Source of the DNA: Cryomorphaceae bacterium
Lineage (GTDB): Bacteria > Bacteroidota > Bacteroidia > Flavobacteriales > BACL11
Direction: 5' to 3'
DNA length: 5,955 nucleotides
NCBI GenBank assembly: GCA_014384505.1
Contig: JACNFT010000062.1
Span: forward strand, 1 to 5,955
Every line of letters begins with the position of its first letter. Position 1 is the stretch's first letter. Positions 1 through 5,955 of the stretch are shown here, piece by piece. A model generated the notes under the pieces. That model had not been told where the DNA came from. It saw only the letters and a list, made by a program, of their open reading frames with translations, and ran no database searches. The position numbers were made by a program, and so were the translations under genes.

Positions 1-877
1 CAGCAACAGGCATAATCTTATTTATCATTGCTGAAACTTGCCCAACCTCCAGCTCACCTTCATCCAAATCTCCCTCAAACATACCTATCTTAGCTCTACC
101 CCTACCTAATAATATCCTTAAATCCTCTTTATTAGCATCATTAGCGTAAGCTTCTTGTATTTGATTATAAAATTTATTTTTCATTAAACGAACAGCTGTC
201 AATTCTTTTAAAGTTAAATCGGTTTCTCCTTCATCAGCATTTACTACTTTATTTTTGAAATTAATATGAGCTGAACATTCGTCAGAAGCAATAAATCTAC
301 TCCCTATCTGCACACCATCGGCACCTAGAGCAATTGCAGCTAACATGGCACGACCACCCCCTATTCCACCAGCTGCAATAACGGGAATTTTAACCACATC
401 TTTAATCATAGGAATTAAGCACATTGTAGTGATTTCCTCCACACCATTATGACCTCCTGCCTCAAATCCTTCAGCAACAATTGCATCTACTCCAGCTTCA
501 ACCGATTTTAATGCAAACTTTTTACTTGCAATAACATGCACAACTTTTATTCCATGGCTTTGCAATCTTGAAGTATATTTTTTAGGACTTCCAGCTGAAG
601 TAAATACCACCCTAACTCCTTCCTCAATTATTATGCTTATATGTGCTTCAATATCAGGGTATAAAAGCGGAATATTTACTCCAAAAGGTTTATCTGTCGC
701 CTGTTTACACTTTCTTATCTGAGACCTTAAAACATCAGGATACATTGATCCTGAACCAATTAAACCCAAACCTCCTGCATTACTAACAGCTGAAGCTAGT
801 TCCCAACCACTACACCATATCATACCCCCTTGAATAATTGGGTATTTTATTCCGAAAAGTTCGTTTATTCTATTCAT
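1..877 (-). CDS. Nitronate monooxygenase / FabK-like FMN oxidoreductase, C-terminus cut by window edge
   Basis: Read from ATG at 877-875, the minus strand is open for 292 codons to the left edge without a stop. It is a TIM-barrel FMN enzyme of the 2-nitropropane dioxygenase family. The N-terminus has IKYPIIQGGM (10-19) followed by SNAGGLGLIG (32-41). KPFGVNIPLL lies at 63-72. EGFEAGGHNG (136-145) contains the conserved His143, the expected catalytic base. AAGGIGGG (168-175) with GADGVQIGSRF (185-195) is the FMN-phosphate loop. The end, GDLDEGELEVGQVSAMI (269-285), matches the family's C-terminal stretch, so I expect only about 20-30 residues to be missing. Nitronate monooxygenases oxidise alkyl nitronates, whereas FabK (enoyl-ACP reductase II) shares the same fold and the same histidine and reduces enoyl-ACP with NAD(P)H. 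The sequence alone does not separate them. I infer a soluble cytoplasmic enzyme. It is transcribed divergently from glyA, and no functional link to the plus-strand genes is evident. Confidence 0.9.
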   Translation of the reverse strand, partial: MNRINELFGIKYPIIQGGMIWCSGWELASAVSNAGGLGLIGSGSMYPDVLRSQIRKCKQATDKPFGVNIPLLYPDIEAHISIIIEEGVRVVFTSAGSPKKYTSRLQSHGIKVVHVIASKKFALKSVEAGVDAIVAEGFEAGGHNGVEEITTMCLIPMIKDVVKIPVIAAGGIGGGRAMLAAIALGADGVQIGSRFIASDECSAHINFKNKVVNADEGETDLTLKELTAVRLMKNKFYNQIQEAYANDANKEDLRILLGRGRAKIGMFEGDLDEGELEVGQVSAMINKIMPVA

Positions 878-931
878 AAAATATATACATTTGTTGCGTT
901 CACGAAAATATAAATTTAAATAAATTATCAG
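878..931. promoter_or_regulatory. Divergent intergenic region with a possible glyA promoter
   Basis: This 54-bp AT-rich spacer lies between two divergent start codons, so promoters for both genes should lie in or near it. On the plus strand, TTTG at 890-893 is followed after 17 bases by TAAATTTA at 911-918. That matches the Bacteroidota -7 consensus TAnnTTTG except for the last base, and the spacing is slightly shorter than the usual 19-21. It would leave a 5' leader of only a few bases before glyA. On the minus strand, TATATTTT (912-905) is a similar seven-of-eight match, but I see no TTTG at the right distance. Neither start has a Shine-Dalgarno sequence. In DNA this AT-rich such matches can arise by chance. 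Confidence 0.3.
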
Positions 932-2203
932 ATGAAAAATGATCAAATAATTTTTGATTTAATTGAAAAGGAAGATAAAAGGCAAAGAAATGGCATTGAA
1001 TTAATTGCATCAGAAAACTTTGTTAGTGATGAAGTCATGCAAGCTATGGGTTCATGTTTAACTAACAAATATGCCGAAGGATACCCTGGAAAGAGGTATT
1101 ATGGAGGCTGTGAAGTGGTTGACCAAGTAGAACAATTAGCCATTGATAGAGCAAAGGAATTATTTGTAGTTGAATATGTAAATGTGCAACCCCATTCTGG
1201 ATCTCAAGCTAACTCAGCTGTGCTTTTAGCCTGTTTAAATGCTGGCGATAAAATTTTAGGATTCAATCTTTCTCATGGAGGGCACTTAACACATGGGTCA
1301 CCTGTTAATTTTTCAGGGAAACTCTACACAACTTCTTTCTATAATGTTGAGGAGTCAACTGGAAAAGTAGATTATGATAAATTAGAAGAAACTGCTATTG
1401 CAGAAAAACCAAAGTTAATTATTTGTGGCGGTTCAGCTTACTCTCAGGACTGGGATTATGCTCGTTTTAGACTAATCGCTGATAAAGTTGGTGCTATTTT
1501 AATGGCTGACATTGCACATCCAGCAGGACTAATTGCTGCAAAACTATTAAATAACCCTGCTCCGCATTGTCATATTTTAACCACTACAACACATAAAACC
1601 TTAAGAGGACCTAGAGGAGGAATGATAATGATGGGGGAAGATTTTGAAAACCCTTGGGGATTAAAAACACCAAAAGGAAAGACAAGAATGATGTCAGCAA
1701 TTCTAAATTCAGGTGTATTTCCTGGTTCACAAGGGGGGCCGTTGGAACATGTAATAGCAGCAAAAGCTATTGCCTTTGGTGAAGCTTTAAAACCAGAGTT
1801 TAAGATTTATAGTAAGCAAGTTATAAAGAATGCTAAACTAATGGCAGAAGAATTCATAAATAGAGGATATAAAATTATTTCAGGAGGAACTGAAAATCAC
1901 TGTATGCTTATTGATTTAAGAAATAAAAATATAACAGGTAAAGATGCTGAAAACGCTTTAGTTCTTGCTGACATTACTGCTAATAAAAATATGGTTCCTT
2001 TTGACACACAGTCACCTTTTATAACTTCAGGAATTAGAGTTGGTACACCAGCAATTACAACTAGAGGTATAAAAGAAGAAACGATTCCCTATATAGTGGA
2101 GTTAATTGACAAAGTAATAATGAACTATGAGGATAAAACTGTAATTACTGATGTTAAAAAATCAGTAAATGAACTGATGAATAAATATCCTATTTTCGCT
2201 TAA
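932..2203 (+). CDS. glyA: Serine hydroxymethyltransferase
   Basis: The 423-residue product is a complete PLP-dependent fold-type I enzyme. It interconverts serine plus tetrahydrofolate with glycine plus 5,10-methylene-tetrahydrofolate in the cytoplasm, supplying one-carbon units for purines, thymidylate and methionine. Visible hallmarks are IELIASENF (22-30), NKYAEGYPGKRYYGG (45-59) with catalytic Glu49, HSGSQAN (88-94) and SHGGHLTHGSP (114-124) with the PLP-stacking His118. Asp193 and His196 contact the cofactor. The PLP Schiff-base lysine is Lys222 in TTTTHKTLRGPRGG, and Arg369 in SGIRVGTPA binds the substrate carboxylate. Compared with E. coli GlyA (417 residues, from memory), there are about 13 extra residues between GPRGG and VFPGSQGGP, as in Bacteroidota enzymes. 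The ATG at 932 fits the family N-terminus, and no other in-frame start is nearby. rel follows after 7 bases, so the two are probably cotranscribed. Confidence 0.97.
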   Translation: MKNDQIIFDLIEKEDKRQRNGIELIASENFVSDEVMQAMGSCLTNKYAEGYPGKRYYGGCEVVDQVEQLAIDRAKELFVVEYVNVQPHSGSQANSAVLLACLNAGDKILGFNLSHGGHLTHGSPVNFSGKLYTTSFYNVEESTGKVDYDKLEETAIAEKPKLIICGGSAYSQDWDYARFRLIADKVGAILMADIAHPAGLIAAKLLNNPAPHCHILTTTTHKTLRGPRGGMIMMGEDFENPWGLKTPKGKTRMMSAILNSGVFPGSQGGPLEHVIAAKAIAFGEALKPEFKIYSKQVIKNAKLMAEEFINRGYKIISGGTENHCMLIDLRNKNITGKDAENALVLADITANKNMVPFDTQSPFITSGIRVGTPAITTRGIKEETIPYIVELIDKVIMNYEDKTVITDVKKSVNELMNKYPIFA

Positions 2204-2210
2204 TTTCATC

Positions 2211-4412
2211 ATGCAACCAATTGATTTAGAACAGGAAAAAAAGGATATACTTAACAAGTATAAATCGCTTTTACGCGCCTGTGCTGATAAAATAAATAAA
2301 GAAGATAAAAAAGAAATCCGAAAAGCATTCAACCTTGCTGTTGAAGCGCATAAACACATGCGCAGAAAATCGGGAGAGCCTTATATTTATCATCCTATTG
2401 CGGTTGCACATATTGCTGCTAAGGAAATTGGTTTAGGATCAACATCAATTATATGCGCTCTTTTGCATGATGTTGTAGAGGATACTGACTACAGCTTAAA
2501 AGATATAGAAAAATTATTTGGGGAAAAAGTTGCTAAAATAATTGACGGACTAACTAAAATTCAGGATGTATTTGATAAAAATGTATCAATGCAAGCTGAA
2601 AATTTTAGAAAAATGCTACTTACTCTGTCTGATGATGTTAGGGTGATATTAATAAAGCTATCTGATAGACTACATAATATGAGGACTTTAGATGCTATGC
2701 ATAAAGCAAAGCAACTAAAAATAGCATCAGAAACACTTTATCTTTATGCACCTTTAGCACACAGATTAGGACTGTACTCCATAAAAACGGAAATGGAGGA
2801 TTTAGGACTAAAATTTACCAAGCCTGAGGTTTATAAAGCGATTGCTGTAGGATTAAAAGATACAAAAGAAGAACGAAAAAAATATATTGGTAAATTCTGC
2901 AAACCTATTAAGGAAAAGTTAAAAGAGATTAACTTAGATTTTTCAATTAAAGGAAGGCCTAAATCTATTTTTTCAATCCGAAATAAAATAGTAACAAAAG
3001 GTGTTAATTTTGACAATGTATTTGACAAGTTTGCAATTCGAATAATAGTAGATTCAACTATTGAAAATGAAAAATCAGATTGTTGGAAAGTCTATTCTAT
3101 TGTTACTGATTTTTACAAACCAAACCCTGACCGATTAAGGGATTGGATTTCTAATTCAAAAGCCAATGGATACGAATCATTACATACCACAGTAATGGGT
3201 GATGATGGAAAATGGGTTGAAGTGCAGATAAGAAGTAAAAGAATGGATGAAATTGCCGAAAAAGGGTATGCCGCTCATTGGAAGTATAAACAAGAGGGGA
3301 GTAAAGAGAATTCATTAGATGTTTGGATTGACAACATTAGAGAACTTTTAGAAAATCCTGAAAGTAATGCCATTGATTTTATTGATGATTTCAAACTGAA
3401 TTTATATTCTGGAGAAATATATATATTCACTCCAGGTGGAGATTTAAAAACATTACCAAAAGGAGCTACAGCTCTTGATTTTGCTTTTTCTATACATTCA
3501 GATGTTGGCTTGAAATGTATGGGCGTAAAAGTAAATGGTAAATTAGTTCCGTTAAGCCACCCTTTAAGTAGTGGAAATCAAGTAGAAGTAATCACATCAA
3601 GCAAACAAAGACCTAGCAAAGATTGGCTTAGATTTGTTATTACTGCTAGAGCAAAATCAAAGATAAAATCAGCCTTAAAAGAAGATCAAAAAAGAATTTC
3701 AGTGATAGGAAAAGAAATTGCAGAAAGAAAGTTAAGGCACCTAAAAATAAAATTTACACCACAAACCGAAACTGAGTTAATAAAACACTTTAATACTGGC
3801 ACATCTTTAGAGTTATACTTTAGATTTGGTAGTGGAGCAATTTCTAATACTGAAATAAAACAATTTTCTAAACTAAAAAATAGTGGATGGTACCAAAAAA
3901 TTAGGAATAAAATTTACGGCCCTCCTGTTTTTAAAAGTAAAGAAAAAGTTAATAAAAAAGTAATTGTATTTAATGATGATGATGAGGTATTGGAGTATGA
4001 AATGGCAAAGTGTTGCAACCCTATTTCTGGAGATGTTATATTTGGCTTCCTAACTGTAGTTGATGGCATAAAAATCCACAGGACAGATTGTCCGAATGCT
4101 ATACAGTTAAGAGCAAACTATGCTTATCGAATTTTAAAATCAAAATGGATTAACAAAGATGAAATTGATTTCATTGCTACTATAAGTATAAAAGGAATAG
4201 ATAGTTTAGGGCTTATGAACAAAGTCACTCAGATAATATCTAACCAAATGAATGTAAATATAAAATCGATAAATATAACAAGTGATGATGGAGTATTTGA
4301 AGGAATTATAACCTTAAAAGTGCACAATGTAGCTTTTCTAAAAGAGCTAACAACAAAACTTCAAAAGGTAGAAGCAATTACCTCAATTACTCGAACTTAT
4401 AAACACAGTTAA
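2211..4412 (+). CDS. rel: Bifunctional (p)ppGpp synthetase/hydrolase, long RelA/SpoT homologue (Rel)
   Basis: The 733-residue protein has the full domain order of a long RelA/SpoT enzyme. It should make (p)ppGpp from ATP plus GDP/GTP and hydrolyse it again. The N-terminal HD hydrolase domain (about 40-200) keeps RRKSGEPYIYHP (51-62, His61), LLHDVVEDTD (84-93, metal-binding His86-Asp87) and KLSDRLHNMRTL (149-160, Asp152, Asn156). The synthetase domain (about 240-360) keeps GRPKSI (248-253), Asp272 in FDKFAIRI, Tyr321 in NGYESLHTTV and Glu338 in VEVQIRS. Both catalytic centres therefore look intact. Next come TGS (about 402-464, with His429 in SIHSDVG, the residue expected to contact the tRNA CCA end), a helical region, the Cys-rich zinc-finger domain (Cys601, Cys602, His623, Cys627) and a C-terminal ACT domain (about 653-730). 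It starts 7 bp after glyA stops, which suggests cotranscription. Genomes of this phylum often have one such enzyme, so I prefer 'rel' to relA or spoT. Confidence 0.96.
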   Translation: MQPIDLEQEKKDILNKYKSLLRACADKINKEDKKEIRKAFNLAVEAHKHMRRKSGEPYIYHPIAVAHIAAKEIGLGSTSIICALLHDVVEDTDYSLKDIEKLFGEKVAKIIDGLTKIQDVFDKNVSMQAENFRKMLLTLSDDVRVILIKLSDRLHNMRTLDAMHKAKQLKIASETLYLYAPLAHRLGLYSIKTEMEDLGLKFTKPEVYKAIAVGLKDTKEERKKYIGKFCKPIKEKLKEINLDFSIKGRPKSIFSIRNKIVTKGVNFDNVFDKFAIRIIVDSTIENEKSDCWKVYSIVTDFYKPNPDRLRDWISNSKANGYESLHTTVMGDDGKWVEVQIRSKRMDEIAEKGYAAHWKYKQEGSKENSLDVWIDNIRELLENPESNAIDFIDDFKLNLYSGEIYIFTPGGDLKTLPKGATALDFAFSIHSDVGLKCMGVKVNGKLVPLSHPLSSGNQVEVITSSKQRPSKDWLRFVITARAKSKIKSALKEDQKRISVIGKEIAERKLRHLKIKFTPQTETELIKHFNTGTSLELYFRFGSGAISNTEIKQFSKLKNSGWYQKIRNKIYGPPVFKSKEKVNKKVIVFNDDDEVLEYEMAKCCNPISGDVIFGFLTVVDGIKIHRTDCPNAIQLRANYAYRILKSKWINKDEIDFIATISIKGIDSLGLMNKVTQIISNQMNVNIKSINITSDDGVFEGIITLKVHNVAFLKELTTKLQKVEAITSITRTYKHS

Positions 4413-4417
4413 ATTTT

Positions 4418-4452
4418 TCAATCATTATTGAGTATTTACCTTTACTAAATAC
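4418..4452. repeat. Two adjacent inverted repeats in the rel-fur gap: weak terminator or operator
   Basis: Two palindromes abut here. TCAAT-CATT-ATTGA occupies 4418-4431. GTATTTA-CCTTTAC-TAAATAC occupies 4432-4452 and is a perfect 7-bp inverted repeat around a 7-base loop. After three bases the second is followed by six T residues (4456-4461), the layout of a rho-independent terminator for rel. The stem has only two G-C pairs, so it would be weak. A repeat just upstream of a Fur-family gene could instead be an autoregulatory operator, although it does not match the 7-1-7 Fur/PerR box (TGATAATnATTATCA). The first repeat has 5-bp arms and may be chance; by rough estimate the second is less easily explained that way. 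Confidence 0.35.
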
Positions 4453-4462
4453 CAATTTTTTC

Positions 4463-4470
4463 TATTTTTG
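4463..4470 (+). promoter_or_regulatory. Possible -7 promoter element for fur-purA
   Basis: TATTTTTG matches the Bacteroidota -7 consensus TAnnTTTG at all fixed positions. It lies 18 bases before the GTG at 4489, giving a predicted transcription start near 4475-4478 and a leader of little more than ten bases. The upstream -33 box is poor: only TTTA at 4441-4444, about 18 bases away and inside the inverted repeat. If this promoter is real, the TTG at 4468 lies within it and cannot be the start of fur on this transcript. The short T-rich motif could also be chance. Confidence 0.3.
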
Positions 4471-4488
4471 TTTTTTAATAACGCAATT

Positions 4489-4947
4489 GTGTCAAACCAA
4501 AAAATAATTGAAACCGTTACTGAGATATTCACAGAATATCTAATTCAAAATAAGCAAAGGAAAACTCCTGAGCGCTATGCAATCCTAAACGAAATTTACG
4601 AATTTGAAGGGCATTTTGACATTGAGTCAATGTATATTCAAATGAAAAATAAAAAATATCGTGTAAGTCGTGCAACACTTTACAATACAGTAGTAATTTT
4701 AATGGATTGTCATTTGATTAGAAAGCACCAATTTGGAAAAGCACAAGCACAATACGAAAAATCATATTCTAATAGGCAACACGACCATTTGGTTTGTACT
4801 AGTTGCGATAAAGTAATTGAGTTTTGCGACCCAAGAATACAAGGAATTAAAAATGTAATTGAAGAAAGCATGAACTTTAAAATAAGTAGACATGCTCTTA
4901 ATTTATATGGCCTTTGTCAAGATTGTCAAATAAAGATAAATAACTAG
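4489..4947 (+). CDS. fur: Fur-family metal-responsive transcriptional repressor
   Basis: This 152-residue protein (GTG start) has an N-terminal winged helix with RKTPERYAILNEI (24-36) and recognition helix YRVSRATLYNTV (57-68). A C-terminal metal-binding dimerisation domain follows. Paired Cys103-Cys106 and Cys143-Cys146 should form the structural Cys4 zinc site. HDH (98-100) with Glu111 and His135 are candidate regulatory metal ligands. Aligned with E. coli Fur from memory, His42, Glu90, His98 and His100 are retained, but the positions of His87 and Glu108 are Gln97 and Gln118. The protein would act as a cytoplasmic DNA-binding dimer. Whether it senses Fe, Mn, Zn or peroxide (Fur, Mur, Zur or PerR type) cannot be told from sequence. 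The frame has no ATG. A TTG at 4468 would add seven residues, but GTG 4489 fits the family N-terminus better and avoids the promoter-like motif. purA follows after 17 bp, so the two are probably cotranscribed. Confidence 0.9.
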   Translation: MSNQKIIETVTEIFTEYLIQNKQRKTPERYAILNEIYEFEGHFDIESMYIQMKNKKYRVSRATLYNTVVILMDCHLIRKHQFGKAQAQYEKSYSNRQHDHLVCTSCDKVIEFCDPRIQGIKNVIEESMNFKISRHALNLYGLCQDCQIKINN

Positions 4948-4964
4948 TAATTTCAAAATAATAA

Positions 4965-5955
4965 ATGAAAGCAGATGTTTTATTAGGACTCCAATGGGGA
5001 GATGAGGGTAAAGGAAAAATTGTAGATGTATTGACTTCAAAATATGATATCATTGCGCGTTTTCAAGGAGGACCAAATGCTGGTCATACACTTGAATTTG
5101 ATGGAATAAAGCATGTATTACACACAATTCCTTCAGGGATTTTTCATCCTGGAGTTATTAACTTGATTGGAAATGGCGTTGTGATTGATCCTGTTATTTT
5201 TGAAAGAGAAATAAATGACATTAAAGCTCTTAATATTCCAATTTCTGAGTTATTAATTTCTAAAAAAGCTCACCTTATACTACCTACGCATAAATTGTTA
5301 GATGCTTCAAGTGAGAAAGCAAAAGGAAAAGAAAAAATTGGTTCTACCCTAAAAGGAATAGGCCCAACTTACATGGACAAAACAGGTCGCAACGGACTTA
5401 GAGTTGGTGATATCTCTGCTATTGATTTTAAAGCTAGGTATGAAAAACTAAAACAAAAACACATTCAGTTGCTTAATTTCTATGACTTTGAATATGAATT
5501 AGAGGAATTAGAAATGGCTTGGTTTGCTTCATTAGCAACTTTAAAAAGTTTTGATCATATTGAAAGTGAGCACTATATACATAATGCTTTAAAAGAAAAT
5601 AAAAAGATATTAGCTGAGGGTGCTCAAGGTGCATTATTGGATATCGATTTTGGGTCTTATCCATTTGTCACTTCATCCAACACAATTACCGCTGGTGCTT
5701 GTACTGGTTTAGGAATTGCTCCTAATAAAATTGGAGAAGTATTTGGGATTTTCAAAGCTTACTGTACTAGAGTAGGAAGTGGTCCTTTCCCTTCAGAGTT
5801 GTTTGATGAAATAGGAGAAAGATTAGCAAAGGTAGGGAATGAATTTGGATCTACAACTGGTCGTGCGAGAAGATGTGGTTGGATTGATATTCCAGCTTTA
5901 AAATATGCAATCAATATTAATGGTGTAACACTGTTAATGATGATGAAAGCTTATG
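4965..5955 (+). CDS. purA: Adenylosuccinate synthetase, C-terminus cut by window edge
   Basis: The first 330 residues are present; the family is about 420-430 long. PurA joins IMP and aspartate using GTP to give adenylosuccinate, the first committed step to AMP, in the cytoplasm. The N-terminus has QWGDEGKGK (10-18), the phosphate loop with catalytic Asp13, then GGPNAGHT (35-42) with catalytic His41. IMP-binding KIGSTLKGIGPTY (124-136) follows, then GRNGLRVGD (141-149), EGAQGALLDIDFGSYPFVTS (218-237) and the aspartate-binding TTGRARR (297-303) with Arg300 and Arg302. Start ATG 4965 places Asp13 and His41 exactly at their E. coli positions. No promoter is visible in the 17-bp gap after fur. 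The oddity is at the very end. The guanine-specificity motif, TKLD in E. coli and MKAD or MKSD in Bacteroidota, reads MKAY here: Lys328 is kept but Asp is replaced by Tyr330, encoded by TAT at 5952-5954. Apart from that change the frame is intact. Confidence 0.96.
   Translation, partial: MKADVLLGLQWGDEGKGKIVDVLTSKYDIIARFQGGPNAGHTLEFDGIKHVLHTIPSGIFHPGVINLIGNGVVIDPVIFEREINDIKALNIPISELLISKKAHLILPTHKLLDASSEKAKGKEKIGSTLKGIGPTYMDKTGRNGLRVGDISAIDFKARYEKLKQKHIQLLNFYDFEYELEELEMAWFASLATLKSFDHIESEHYIHNALKENKKILAEGAQGALLDIDFGSYPFVTSSNTITAGACTGLGIAPNKIGEVFGIFKAYCTRVGSGPFPSELFDEIGERLAKVGNEFGSTTGRARRCGWIDIPALKYAININGVTLLMMMKAY

Noticed and set aside
1733..1738. Run of six Gs in glyA, a possible slippage or phase-variation site
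   Set aside because: It encodes the conserved Gly-Gly of SQGGP, and the frame is intact on both sides, so it is most likely ordinary codon choice.
2162..2359. Minus-strand open frame of 65 codons across the glyA-rel junction
   Set aside because: It is antisense to the well-supported end of glyA and start of rel, its predicted product is Cys/Ser/Phe-rich with no recognisable motif, and such frames are common opposite AT-rich genes.
2831..3028. Minus-strand open frame of 65 codons inside rel
   Set aside because: It is antisense to the conserved synthetase domain of rel, with no motif and no upstream signal.
4456..4480. T-rich tract before fur considered as a separate small RNA or leader peptide
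   Set aside because: It is too short and simple, with no open frame of its own and no structure beyond the inverted repeat already listed.
4948..4964. fur-purA gap examined for a separate purA promoter or purine riboswitch
   Set aside because: Seventeen AT-rich bases are too few for a riboswitch and contain no TAnnTTTG element.
5473..5664. Minus-strand open frame of 63 codons inside purA
   Set aside because: It lies opposite conserved purA sequence and its composition looks like a reverse-frame artefact.

Overview
The window is about two-thirds A+T and carries five genes on ordinary chromosomal housekeeping sequence. The proteins point to the phylum Bacteroidota, probably class Flavobacteriia. 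The serine hydroxymethyltransferase has the extra loop typical of that phylum. The adenylosuccinate synthetase begins MKADVLLGLQWGDEGKGK and the Fur protein has the YRVSRATLYNT recognition helix, both as I recall them from flavobacterial relatives. No start codon has a clear Shine-Dalgarno sequence, which is also usual there. The taxon is inferred from memory of family sequences, not from a search.

Layout: positions 1-877 (minus strand) hold most of a flavin-dependent nitronate monooxygenase/FabK-like oxidoreductase, whose C-terminus lies beyond the left edge. A 54-bp AT-rich spacer separates it from a divergent plus-strand run: glyA (932-2203), a long bifunctional Rel/SpoT (p)ppGpp enzyme (2211-4412), a Fur-family metalloregulator (about 4489-4947) and purA (4965 to the right edge, about three quarters of the gene). 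Gaps are 7 bp (glyA-rel), 76 bp (rel-fur, if fur starts at GTG 4489) and 17 bp (fur-purA). The likely transcription units are therefore glyA-rel and fur-purA, perhaps with read-through between them. The rel-fur gap holds a perfect 7-7-7 inverted repeat, a T-run and a match to the Bacteroidota -7 promoter element.

The plus-strand genes make metabolic sense together. GlyA makes glycine and one-carbon units used in purine synthesis, PurA commits IMP to AMP using GTP, and Rel makes and degrades (p)ppGpp from purine nucleotides. PurA is a known (p)ppGpp target in other bacteria. Fur would add a metal-responsive input.

I see no mobile element, CRISPR array, tRNA, rRNA or defence-like module, and no sign of a wholly new system. 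The most notable point is at the right edge: the PurA aspartate that recognises the guanine base of GTP reads as tyrosine (residue 330). This is either a striking change or an error at a contig end. The other points of interest are a mis-start risk for fur and an atypical set of metal ligands in the Fur protein.
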